In this document: piece after piece, positions 51,573 to 58,797 of the stretch
Layout of the letters: the number at the start of each line of letters is the position of its first letter
Position numbering within the stretch: the stretch's first letter is position 1
Program-made: the position numbers and the translations under genes
Assembly: GCF_900129455.1 (NCBI RefSeq)
Contig: NZ_FQVU01000005.1
Span: 1-64,000 of the forward strand
DNA: 64,000 nt
Direction of reading: 5' to 3'
Source of the DNA: Jatrophihabitans endophyticus
Lineage (GTDB): Bacteria > Actinomycetota > Actinomycetes > Mycobacteriales > Jatrophihabitantaceae
The notes under the pieces: model-generated
Databases searched by the model: none
What the model saw: the letters and a program-made list of their open reading frames with translations, nothing else
What the model was told of the DNA's origin: nothing

Positions 51573-51958
51573 GATCCGTTGCTCCCGCCCTGCGCGCTGC
51601 TGTCCTGGTCGGCGCTGCCGACCTGCGACGAGCTGTCGTCACTGTCGTCTGCGGAGCTGCTGGAGCTGCTGGAGCTGCTGCTCGCCGCGGAGCTGCTCGC
51701 GCTGCTGCTCGGGGTGCTGCTGCTCGCCGCGCTGCTGGTGGCGCCGCTGGTCGGGGTGCTGGACGACGTGGCGCTGCTCGACGTGGTGTCGGTGTCCTGG
51801 GTCGAGCTGGTGGAGGTGTCGGTCGTGCCCGTGGCCGTCGACTCGTCGGCACCGGCGGCGACGCCCGCGACGAGGCCGCCGGTGAGCAGCGCGGCGGCGG
51901 CGGTGACGGTCGCGGCGGCGGTGCGCGCCTTGGTGCGGAGGACGGCTCGTGCGGTCAT
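51569..51958 (-). CDS. Secreted Ser-rich protein with an SGAT motif, possible flavin carrier
   Basis: A protein of 129 residues. A signal peptide (about 1-36, TAAATVTAAAALLTGGLVAG core, AGA cleavage) leads to a disordered region of almost only Ser, Thr, Ala, Asp and Gly. Residues 71-74 read S-G-A-T, the motif around the flavin-bound Thr in NqrC/RnfG-type proteins. It is the first gene of the ApbE operon and overlaps apbE by GTGA. No FMN-binding fold is present, so if flavinylated it would be a flexible carrier. That role is inference. Confidence 0.7.
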   Translation of the reverse strand: MTARAVLRTKARTAAATVTAAAALLTGGLVAGVAAGADESTATGTTDTSTSSTQDTDTTSSSATSSSTPTSGATSSAASSSTPSSSASSSAASSSSSSSSSSADDSDDSSSQVGSADQDSSAQGGSNGS

Positions 51959-52035
51959 GGCAGCAACGGTGCCGCCGGGCGGTTCAGGCGGGCGTCACTA
52001 CAACGTCAAGGCTTCCTCAAGGCTGTCTGGGCGTG

Positions 52036-52082
52036 GATCGTGGACCGAACCGTCGGTGGGGCGACCGGTTGGGTCCATGATC
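52036..52082 (-). terminator. Hairpin downstream of the sensor kinase gene
   Basis: GATCGTGGACCGAACC (52036-52051) pairs with GGTTGGGTCCATGATC (52067-52082) with two mismatches and a 15-base loop. It starts four bases past the kinase stop. The left arm shares ATCGTGGACCGA with the hairpin at 7102-7146. Confidence 0.5.
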
Positions 52083-52085
52083 GCG

Positions 52086-53423
52086 TCAGTCGGTGCCGCC
52101 GAGGTGCAGCGTCACGCGCGCCCCACCCGAGGTGGTCGACGCGAGCGTCATCGACCCGCCCGACGACTCGGCGCAGCGGCGCGCGATGTCCAGGCCCAGG
52201 CCGCTCGACCCGCGGTCGCTGCGGCCGCGCACCTGCGCGTCCTCGGGCAGCCCCGGCCCGTCGTCGGACACCTCCAGCGTCGCGCCGCCGTCGGCGACGG
52301 TGAGGTCGACGGCGAAGGGCGTGCCCTCGGGTGTGTGGGCGATGACGTTCTCGAGCAGCGCGTCGACGGCCGCCGCCAGGTCCTCGGCGCCGGCGCGGAC
52401 GGTGACCGGCCCGGCGGGGAGCGCGACGGTGGCGCCGCGACCCTGGTCCTCGGCCAGCGCCGACCAGAACTCGACGCGCTCGCCGACGACGGCGGTGGCG
52501 TCCGCGGACGGCAACCGGCCCTCGCGCTGGGGGCGGCGGGCGGCGCGGATCACCGCGGTGAGCATGCGTTCCAGGGCCGTGACGTGGACGCCCACGCGCT
52601 CGGCCTCGGCGGGATCGCGCAGGGCCTCGGCGTCGAGACGCAGTGCGGTCATGGGCGTGCGCAGCCGGTGGGAGAGGTCGGCGATGGTCTCGCGTTCCTC
52701 GGCGATGAGCTGGTCGATGCGATCGGCGAGCCGGTTCAGCGCGCGGCCGACGTCGGCCACCTCGGCCGGCCCGGACGTCGTCGCGCGGGCGGTGATGTCG
52801 CCCGCGGCGAGTCGCTGCGCCGTCTCGGAGGTGTGGACGAGGGGACGCACGATCCGGCGGGTCAGCACCTCGCCGAGAGCGACGCCCAGCGCGACGAGCA
52901 GCAGCGCGACGCCGCCGAGCAGCAGCAAGGGCGTCCTCGCGCCCGACATGACCTCGTCGTCGGTGGCGTAGACGCGCACCACGTAGTCGCGTCCCCCCTC
53001 GCCGGGCGTGGCCCTGCCGCCGCGGAAGATGCCGAAGCGCAACTGCATGAGCACGCCGTTGGCGTAGTCGGTGGGCGAGGCGGTCGGCGGGCCGCCGCCG
53101 GCGGCCTGCGGGAGCGGACGGGAGCCCTGGTCGGCCGAGGGCAGGGCCGGCAGGTCGGCGGCCTTGCCGGGCGGCGGCGTCCCGATCACCGACCCGCTGG
53201 GGAGCCGGACCGACACGTCGTGCTTCAGCCGGGCGAGATACGTGGCCAGGTCGTCGGTGCCGTACTGACCGACCGTGCGGGCGACGTCGCCGGCTTCCCG
53301 ACTCAGGTCGCTGATCGCGTCCGAGCGGGTGTTGTTGCGGATCAGCACGGTCAACGGGACGGCGAAGGCGAGCACGACCAGCACCGTCATGCCCACGACG
53401 AGCAGCAGGATCCGGCGCCGCAT
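52086..53423 (-). CDS. Sensor histidine kinase
   Basis: Two-component kinase of 445 residues. Helix 1 (5-28) and helix 2 (164-187) enclose an outer domain of about 135 residues with a Pro/Gly-rich loop. A HAMP domain follows (RRIVRPLVHTSETAQRLAAG), then HisKA with phospho-acceptor His252 in SHRLRTPMTAL, and an ATPase domain with the DDGPGL and SSGLGLDIARR boxes. It lies 67 bases downstream of its response regulator gene. Its signal is unknown; it borders the ApbE operon but nothing ties them together beyond position. Confidence 0.92.
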   Translation of the reverse strand: MRRRILLLVVGMTVLVVLAFAVPLTVLIRNNTRSDAISDLSREAGDVARTVGQYGTDDLATYLARLKHDVSVRLPSGSVIGTPPPGKAADLPALPSADQGSRPLPQAAGGGPPTASPTDYANGVLMQLRFGIFRGGRATPGEGGRDYVVRVYATDDEVMSGARTPLLLLGGVALLLVALGVALGEVLTRRIVRPLVHTSETAQRLAAGDITARATTSGPAEVADVGRALNRLADRIDQLIAEERETIADLSHRLRTPMTALRLDAEALRDPAEAERVGVHVTALERMLTAVIRAARRPQREGRLPSADATAVVGERVEFWSALAEDQGRGATVALPAGPVTVRAGAEDLAAAVDALLENVIAHTPEGTPFAVDLTVADGGATLEVSDDGPGLPEDAQVRGRSDRGSSGLGLDIARRCAESSGGSMTLASTTSGGARVTLHLGGTD

Positions 53424-53490
53424 TCAGCCTTCGCCTCCGTTCACAGGTGGTCTGGGCAGCGGGAGTGGGTCTTCGGTCCCGATCCGCACG

Positions 53491-54177
53491 TCAGGACTCC
53501 GACGGCGCGACCAGACGAACTCCGACGCCGCGCACGCTGTGCAGGTAGCGCGGCTCGGCGGCGGTCTCGCCGAGCTTGCGCCGCAGCCAGGACAGGTGGA
53601 CGTCGACGGTCCGATCGGAACCGCCCCACGCCAGCTGCCACACCTCGCCGAGCAGGTCGCGCTTGGTGACGACCTCGCCGGCGCGGCGGGCGAGTGCGAG
53701 CAGCAACTCGAACTCCTTGCGTGCCAGCTCCACCGGCCGGCCGTCGACGGTGACCTCGTAGCTGCGGGTGTCGATGACGAGGCCCCCGACGGTGATGACG
53801 GGGTCCTCGTCGGTCTTGCCGGAGCGGCGCATCACCGCGCGGACCCGGGCGGTGAGCTGCGCGGCGGTGAAGGGCTTGATCACGTAGTCGTCCGCCCCGA
53901 GGTCGAGCAGCCGGACCATCTCGGTCTCGTCGTCGCGGGCGGTGGCGACGATCACGGGGACCTCGCTGACCGCGCGCAGCATCGACAGCACGTCGGCGCC
54001 GTCGATGTCGGGCAGCCCGAGATCGAGCAGGACGACGTCGGGCTTCTGCTCGACGGCGGCGCTGAGGGCCGGCATGCCCGACCCGACCGCGGACACGACG
54101 TGCCCCTGCTCGCGCAGCGCGCGGGTCAAGGCGGTGCGGATCGCCGCGTCGTCCTCGACCAGGAGCAGGTGGGCCAT
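53491..54177 (-). CDS. OmpR-family response regulator
   Basis: Transcription factor of 228 residues. Receiver: acidic pair E8-D9/D10, phospho-acceptor Asp52, Thr80 and the Lys in YVIKPF. The winged-helix domain runs from about 130 to 225 (LARKEFELLLALARRAGEVV and VRGVGVRLV). Partner of the kinase immediately downstream. A TACCCT box lies six bases before ATG, so its transcript may be leaderless. Confidence 0.94.
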   Translation of the reverse strand: MAHLLLVEDDAAIRTALTRALREQGHVVSAVGSGMPALSAAVEQKPDVVLLDLGLPDIDGADVLSMLRAVSEVPVIVATARDDETEMVRLLDLGADDYVIKPFTAAQLTARVRAVMRRSGKTDEDPVITVGGLVIDTRSYEVTVDGRPVELARKEFELLLALARRAGEVVTKRDLLGEVWQLAWGGSDRTVDVHLSWLRRKLGETAAEPRYLHSVRGVGVRLVAPSES

Positions 54178-54183
54178 GGCGGC

Positions 54184-54189
54184 AGGGTA
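54184..54189 (-). promoter_or_regulatory. -10 box of the response regulator gene, leaderless pattern
   Basis: TACCCT on the minus strand, six bases before ATG at 54177. Confidence 0.5.
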
Positions 54190-54270
54190 GCCCGGCCGCC
54201 CCGGTGCCCCCCGTCTCCCCGCCGGTGCTCGGTCCGGGCGGCCGGAAGCGAGCGGCAGCGGGGAGACCCG

Positions 54271-54276
54271 GATACT
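54271..54276 (+). promoter_or_regulatory. -10-like box of the UbiD gene
   Basis: GATACT, six bases before GTG at 54283. Confidence 0.4.
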
Positions 54277-54282
54277 GGACCG

Positions 54283-55740
54283 GTGGACCTGCAGGACTTC
54301 GTCGCCGCGCTCGAGCGCGATCGCGACCTCGCGCGGGTGCGCGTGCCCGTCGACCCGCATCTCGAGGTCTCCGGCATCGTGGCGCGCACGCTCGCCGAGC
54401 AGGGGCCGGCGCTGCTGTTCGAGAACCCGACCCGCGGACGGATGCCGCTGCTGCTCAACGCCTTCGGCACCCAGCGCCGGATGGCGAGGGCGCTCGGCGT
54501 CGACAGCCTCGACGAGATCGGCGAGCGCATCGCCGACCTGCTCAAACCCGAGCTGCCGCGCGGGGTCGGGGGTTTCAAGGACGCGCTCGGCAAGGCGGCC
54601 CAGCTGCGGACCCTGCCGCCCCGCACCACGAAGGCGGCGCCGTGCCAGGAGATCGTGCTGCGCGGCGCCGACATCGACCTCGAGGCACTGCTGCCCGGCG
54701 TGCTCGCCTGGCCCGAGGACGGCGGCGTGTTCCTCAACCTCGGGCTGACGCACACGAAGCACCCGGAGACCGGCGCCCGCAACCTCGGCATGTACCGGCT
54801 GCAGCTGCAGGACCCACGCACGGTCAGCCTGCACTGGCAGATCCACAAGGACTCCACCAACCACGCCTCGGTGGCCGAGCGGCGCGGCGAGCGGCTGCCC
54901 GTCGCGATCGCGTTCGGCTGCCCGCCGGCGGTCACCTACGCGGCCTCCGCGCCGCTGCCCGCCGACATCGACGAGTACCTGTTCGCCGGGTTCCTCGGAC
55001 GTGAGCGCGTGGAGCTCGTCGACTGCGTGTCCGTCCCGCTGCAGGTGCCGGCCGCGTCACAGGTCGTCCTCGAGGGCTGGGTCGAGCCGGGCGACCGGCT
55101 GCCCGAGGGGCCGTTCGGCGACCACACCGGCTTCTACACGCCCGTCGAGCCGTTCCCGTTCGTGCGCGTCGAGACGCTCACGATGCGCACCGACCCGATC
55201 TACCAGTCGATCATCGTGGGCCGCCCGCCGCAGGAGGACGGCCCCATCGGCAAGGCGACCGAGCGGATCTTCCTGCCGTTGATCCGGATGACCGTTCCGG
55301 AGATCGTCGACTACGACCTGCCCGAGGCCGGCGTCTTCCACAACTGCGTCATCGTCTCGATCGACAAGCGCTTTCCCAAGCACGCCCAGAAGGTCATGAA
55401 CGCGATCTGGGGCGCCGGCCTGATGTCGCTGTCGAAGCTGATCGTGGTGGTGGACGCCGACTGCGACGTCCACGACTACGCCGAGGTCGCCTGGCGCGCG
55501 TTCGGCAACGTCGACTACGCGCACGACGTGCTGCACAGCGTCGGCCCGGTCGACCACCTCGACCACGCGTCCTACGAGCAGTTCTTCGGCGGCAAGCTCG
55601 GGGTGGACGCGACCCGCAAGCTGCCCACCGAGGGGTACCGCCGCGACGGCGGCTGGCCGACCGAGTGTGTCCTCGACGACGACACGCTCGCACTCGTCGA
55701 CCGTCGCTGGCGCGAGTACGGCATCGGACGCCGGCGGTGA
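54283..55740 (+). CDS. UbiD-family decarboxylase, futalosine menaquinone pathway (MqnL type)
   Basis: Prenyl-FMN dependent decarboxylase of 485 residues. It has the DLQDFVAALERDRDLARV start, the HWQIHKDSTNHAS segment, the prFMN/metal region EGPFGDHTGFYTP with the catalytic Glu, and PIYQSIIVGRPPQED. It is in an overlapping operon with a UbiA prenyltransferase and a UbiX flavin prenyltransferase, the same trio as the late futalosine genes in Streptomyces. MqnE is encoded 7 kb away. UbiX would make its prFMN cofactor. Confidence 0.92.
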   Translation: MDLQDFVAALERDRDLARVRVPVDPHLEVSGIVARTLAEQGPALLFENPTRGRMPLLLNAFGTQRRMARALGVDSLDEIGERIADLLKPELPRGVGGFKDALGKAAQLRTLPPRTTKAAPCQEIVLRGADIDLEALLPGVLAWPEDGGVFLNLGLTHTKHPETGARNLGMYRLQLQDPRTVSLHWQIHKDSTNHASVAERRGERLPVAIAFGCPPAVTYAASAPLPADIDEYLFAGFLGRERVELVDCVSVPLQVPAASQVVLEGWVEPGDRLPEGPFGDHTGFYTPVEPFPFVRVETLTMRTDPIYQSIIVGRPPQEDGPIGKATERIFLPLIRMTVPEIVDYDLPEAGVFHNCVIVSIDKRFPKHAQKVMNAIWGAGLMSLSKLIVVVDADCDVHDYAEVAWRAFGNVDYAHDVLHSVGPVDHLDHASYEQFFGGKLGVDATRKLPTEGYRRDGGWPTECVLDDDTLALVDRRWREYGIGRRR

Positions 55741-56627
55741 CCGCCGTCGCGGACCGTGGCCGGGTGCGCAAGTTCCTGTCGCTCGTGATGATCGAGCACT
55801 CGGTGTTCGCGCTGCCGTTCGCCTACATCGCCGCGCTCACCGCGATGTGGCGCGAGAACCGCTCCGTGCACTGGGTGCAGCTGCTGCTGGTCACCGTCGC
55901 CATGGTGTCGGCGAGGACGGTCGCCATGAGCGCCAACCGCATCCTCGACCGCGAGTTCGACGCGCTGAACCCGCGCACGGCCCGGCGCGAGCTGGTCACC
56001 GGCGAGCTGAGCGTCCGAACGGCGTGGGTGGGGACGCTCGTCGCGCTCGTCGTTTTCCTCGGCAGCGCGCTCGCGCTCTCGCCGCTGTGTCTCGCGCTCG
56101 CGCCGGTCGCGGTGTTCCTGCTCGTCCTCTACTCGTACGGCAAGCGGTTCACCGACTATCCGCAGGTTTTGCTCGCTCTTGCGCAATTCGTGGCGCCGGT
56201 CGGTGGCTGGATCGCCGTCACCGGGTCGGCGTCGTGGGCCGCCGTCGCGCTCGGGATCGCCGTCGGCACCTGGATCGGTGGCTTCGACCTCATCTACTCC
56301 TGCCAGGACATCGCCGTCGACCGTCGCATCGGCGTCCGTTCGGTCCCCGCCCGCTTCGGCGTCGGCACCGCGCTCGCGGCGTCCTCGGTCGTGCACGTCG
56401 TGACCGTCGCAGCGTTCGCCTGGTTCGGTGCGGCGGCCGGCCTCGGTGCGCTGTGGTGGATCGGCGTCGCACTGACCGCGCTGGTGCTCTGCTACGAGCA
56501 CGCGATCGTGCGGGCCGACGACCTGTCGCGGGTCAACCGCGCCTTCTTCACCGCCAACGGCGTCATCGGCATCGGGCTGTTCGGCTTCGCCCTCGCCGAC
56601 CTGATCGTCAACGGGCTCGGCGCATGA
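55737..56627 (+). CDS. UbiA-family prenyltransferase, menaquinone pathway (MqnP type)
   Basis: Membrane prenyltransferase of 296 residues with about eight helices. Two Asp-rich metal motifs, NRILDREFD and DLIYSCQDIAVDRR, bind the polyprenyl diphosphate. It attaches the isoprenoid tail to the naphthoate or dehypoxanthine-derived ring intermediate of the futalosine route. GTGA and ATGA overlaps link it to UbiD before and UbiX after. No menA-type gene is seen in the window. Confidence 0.92.
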   Translation: MTAVADRGRVRKFLSLVMIEHSVFALPFAYIAALTAMWRENRSVHWVQLLLVTVAMVSARTVAMSANRILDREFDALNPRTARRELVTGELSVRTAWVGTLVALVVFLGSALALSPLCLALAPVAVFLLVLYSYGKRFTDYPQVLLALAQFVAPVGGWIAVTGSASWAAVALGIAVGTWIGGFDLIYSCQDIAVDRRIGVRSVPARFGVGTALAASSVVHVVTVAAFAWFGAAAGLGALWWIGVALTALVLCYEHAIVRADDLSRVNRAFFTANGVIGIGLFGFALADLIVNGLGA

Positions 56628-57265
56628 CCGGCGGCGAGCGGGTGCCGTGGGTCGTCGGGGTGTCCGGCGCGTCCGGGACGCCGTACGCCCGCTCGGTGGT
56701 CAACGGCCTGCTCGACGCCGGCGAGGCGGTCGACGTCGTGGTGTCGCGTGCCGCGCGGTTGACGATCCTGGACGAGACGGGGATCTCCTTCCGCGACGCG
56801 CACTGGCACGACGACCTCGCCACCTGGCTCGGCCGCGACCCGCACGACGTCCGGCACTGGACGCCGGGCGATCTCGGGGCGGGGCCCGCCAGCGGCTCGT
56901 ACCCGACGAAGGGCATGGTCGTCGTCCCGGCGTCGACCGCAGCGGTCGCCGGGATCGCGATCGGGCTGAGCAAGGACCTGCTCCAACGCGCCGCCGACGT
57001 CACCCTCAAGGAGCGCCGGCCGTTCGTGATCGTCCCGCGCGAGACGCCGTACACCCGCGCGACGCTGCTGCACCTGCTGGAGCTGCACGACGCGGGCGCG
57101 GTGGTGCTGCCGGCCAGCCCGGGGTTCTACGCCGCGCCGCAGTCGATCGCGCAGCTCGTCGACTTCCTTGCCGGCAAAGTGCTCGACACGATCGGCGTGC
57201 CGCACGATCTCGTCGCCCGGTGGACGGGCACGCTCGGCGCCGCGCGAGACGCCGACCCCCGGTAG
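56624..57265 (+). CDS. UbiX-family flavin prenyltransferase (MqnM type)
   Basis: Makes prenylated FMN, the cofactor of UbiD decarboxylases. The 213 residues carry the FMN site VVGVSGASGTPYA, the VVPASTAAVAGIAIGLSKDL segment and the IVPRETPYTRATLLHL phosphate-binding part. It is the third gene of the UbiD-UbiA-UbiX operon. The family is certain; the pathway is inferred from the neighbours. Confidence 0.93.
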   Translation: MTGGERVPWVVGVSGASGTPYARSVVNGLLDAGEAVDVVVSRAARLTILDETGISFRDAHWHDDLATWLGRDPHDVRHWTPGDLGAGPASGSYPTKGMVVVPASTAAVAGIAIGLSKDLLQRAADVTLKERRPFVIVPRETPYTRATLLHLLELHDAGAVVLPASPGFYAAPQSIAQLVDFLAGKVLDTIGVPHDLVARWTGTLGAARDADPR

Positions 57266-57268
57266 CGT
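57263..57268 (+). promoter_or_regulatory. -10 box of the AsnC gene, leaderless pattern
   Basis: TAGCGT, seven bases before GTG at 57276. It overlaps the last codons of UbiX, so the regulator may have its own transcript inside the operon. Confidence 0.45.
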
Positions 57269-57275
57269 CCGTGCG

Positions 57276-57731
57276 GTGGACGCCACCGACCGCAAGCTGC
57301 TCGACGCCCTGCGCGCGAACGCCCGCGCGACCTACGCGCAGCTTGCCCAGCTCGTCGGCCTGAGCGCGCCGGCCGTCCACGAGCGCGTGGCGAAGCTCGA
57401 GTCCGGCGGCGTCATCACCGGCTACCACGCGGCGGTCGCGCCCGAGTCGCTCGGCTACGCGATGAACGCCCTGGTCGGCGTGTTCATCACCGACAGCGGC
57501 GACACCGACGAGATCGCCACGTCGTTGGCCGCGCTTCCGGTCGTGGAGGACTGCTGGTTCGTCGCCGGCGAGGAGACGTTCGTCGTCAAGGTGCGGGTGC
57601 CCGACGTGGCCGGTCTCGAAGCCGCGATCCGCGAGCTGAACGGCATCAAGGGCATCGGCCGCACCCGCACCACCGTCGTGCTGTCGACCAAGTTCGAGGA
57701 CCGCGTCCCCGCCGCCGACCCCGACGCCTGA
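57276..57731 (+). CDS. Lrp/AsnC-family transcriptional regulator
   Basis: A regulator of 151 residues with an N-terminal helix-turn-helix (about 2-60, KLLDALRANARATYAQLAQL and VHERVAKLESGGVITGYHA) and a C-terminal RAM ligand-binding domain (about 65-145). It lies ten bases after UbiX. A Lrp gene in this place is also seen in Streptomyces, which suggests that it regulates the menaquinone genes. The effector is not known. Confidence 0.92.
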   Translation: MDATDRKLLDALRANARATYAQLAQLVGLSAPAVHERVAKLESGGVITGYHAAVAPESLGYAMNALVGVFITDSGDTDEIATSLAALPVVEDCWFVAGEETFVVKVRVPDVAGLEAAIRELNGIKGIGRTRTTVVLSTKFEDRVPAADPDA

Positions 57732-57741
57732 CCCGACCGGT

Positions 57742-58320
57742 TCAGCGGAACCCGCCCAGCACCGCGTCGACCACCTCGGCGGCGAAGGAGTCGGGCAGCA
57801 CCGCGCCGTTGAGCACGACCCGCTGCGCGACGACGCCCGAGAGCAGGTCGAGCAGCAGTTCGCCGTCGCAGCCGGCGGGCAGCTCGCCGCGCTCGACGCC
57901 GCGGTGGACCATCACGATCGTCGCCCGGCGCCGCGTCCGGAACTGCGCGTCGTACGCGGCGGCGAGATCGGCGTCGCTGCGCTGGGCCGCGGCGAGCGCG
58001 GCGAGGTAGTCGACCCGCGCGGGGTCGCGCCAGGCGCGGACGACGTCGAGCATGAGCGCCACGAGGTCGTCGCGGACCGAACCGGTGTCGGGCACCGGCA
58101 CGTCGGCGTAGATGTCGCCCATCATGAGCAGCAGCACGCCGTGCAGCGAGCCGTAGCGCCGGTAGACCGTCGTGCGGGCGACCCCGGCGCGCGCGGCCAG
58201 CCGCTCGACGGACATGCCGTGCCAGCCCCGCTCGGCGAGCTCCGCGGCGGCCGCGTCGCGCACGGTGGCGTCGAGCGTCGGGTCCGCGGGTCGGCCGCGG
58301 GGGGCGGGGGCGTCCGGCAC
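57742..58320 (-). CDS. TetR-family transcriptional regulator
   Basis: A regulator of 192 residues. The DNA-binding domain spans about 15-62 (AELAERGWHGMSVERLAARA, then TTVYRRYGSLHG), followed by a helical ligand domain of the TetR_C_16-like kind. It is convergent with the AsnC gene and divergent from the small protein at 58407. GTG start six bases after TAGCCT. No operator-like palindrome was seen nearby. Confidence 0.9.
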   Translation of the reverse strand: MPDAPAPRGRPADPTLDATVRDAAAAELAERGWHGMSVERLAARAGVARTTVYRRYGSLHGVLLLMMGDIYADVPVPDTGSVRDDLVALMLDVVRAWRDPARVDYLAALAAAQRSDADLAAAYDAQFRTRRRATIVMVHRGVERGELPAGCDGELLLDLLSGVVAQRVVLNGAVLPDSFAAEVVDAVLGGFR

Positions 58321-58326
58321 GGCCCG

Positions 58327-58332
58327 AGGCTA
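58327..58332 (-). promoter_or_regulatory. -10 box of the TetR gene, leaderless pattern
   Basis: TAGCCT on the minus strand, six bases before GTG at 58320. Confidence 0.5.
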
Positions 58333-58406
58333 GCGGGCGCCGGTTTGGCGGGCGCCCCGCCGCGGGTAATTAGGCAACACTCTGTAGCTCAACTCGGGAG
58401 GCCCGG

Positions 58407-58700
58407 ATGTACACCGCAGTCTGGAACGTCGACGTGGACGGCCGCGCGCACGAGGTCACGCTGAAGTGGACGTACTGGGGCGGCGAGCGCGACGTCTACC
58501 TCGACGGCGAGCTCGTGGCCGAGAGCACGCTGCTGCTGCGCTGGAAGTCCGACCAGGAGATCGACATCGACGGCCACACCGCGCGGGTGGTCACCCGCCC
58601 GCACAGCCTGGCCCACCCCGACCGGTTCACGCTCGTGCTCGACCTGGACGGCGTCGAGCACGAACCCGACGAGAACCGCACCAGCCACGGCATCCGCTGA
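58407..58700 (+). CDS. Small beta-rich protein, possibly FAIM-like
   Basis: A protein of 97 residues with no signal peptide or helix, composed of alternating strands: VWNVDVDGRAHEVTLKWTYW, then DVYLDGELVAES and IDIDGHTARVV. The order of a VW strand, a GxHxV segment and a V-Y-x-D-G hairpin resembles the FAIM1 beta-sandwich fold of eukaryotes. GGAGG lies six bases before ATG. Function unknown; the similarity is by eye and tentative. Confidence 0.7.
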   Translation: MYTAVWNVDVDGRAHEVTLKWTYWGGERDVYLDGELVAESTLLLRWKSDQEIDIDGHTARVVTRPHSLAHPDRFTLVLDLDGVEHEPDENRTSHGIR

Positions 58701-58785
58701 CCCACGCCCGGCCGGGCGGACGCGATCGCTGAGGCGGCTGCCCTGTCTTGTCCGGCGCAGGTGGTCGCCGTGATCGTCGAGCCGC

Positions 58786-58791
58786 TACCGT
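58786..58791 (+). promoter_or_regulatory. -10 box of the P-type ATPase gene, leaderless pattern
   Basis: TACCGT, six bases before GTG at 58798. Confidence 0.5.
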
Positions 58792-58797
58792 CCTGGC

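Noticed and set aside
50694-53669. Open frame of about 990 codons on the plus strand
   Set aside because: It runs antisense across apbE, the Ser-rich gene and the kinase; the real genes have clear motifs and overlaps on the minus strand.
58701-58720. GCCCGGCCGGGC palindrome after the small beta protein
   Set aside because: No loop, and such GC palindromes are expected by chance at this composition.
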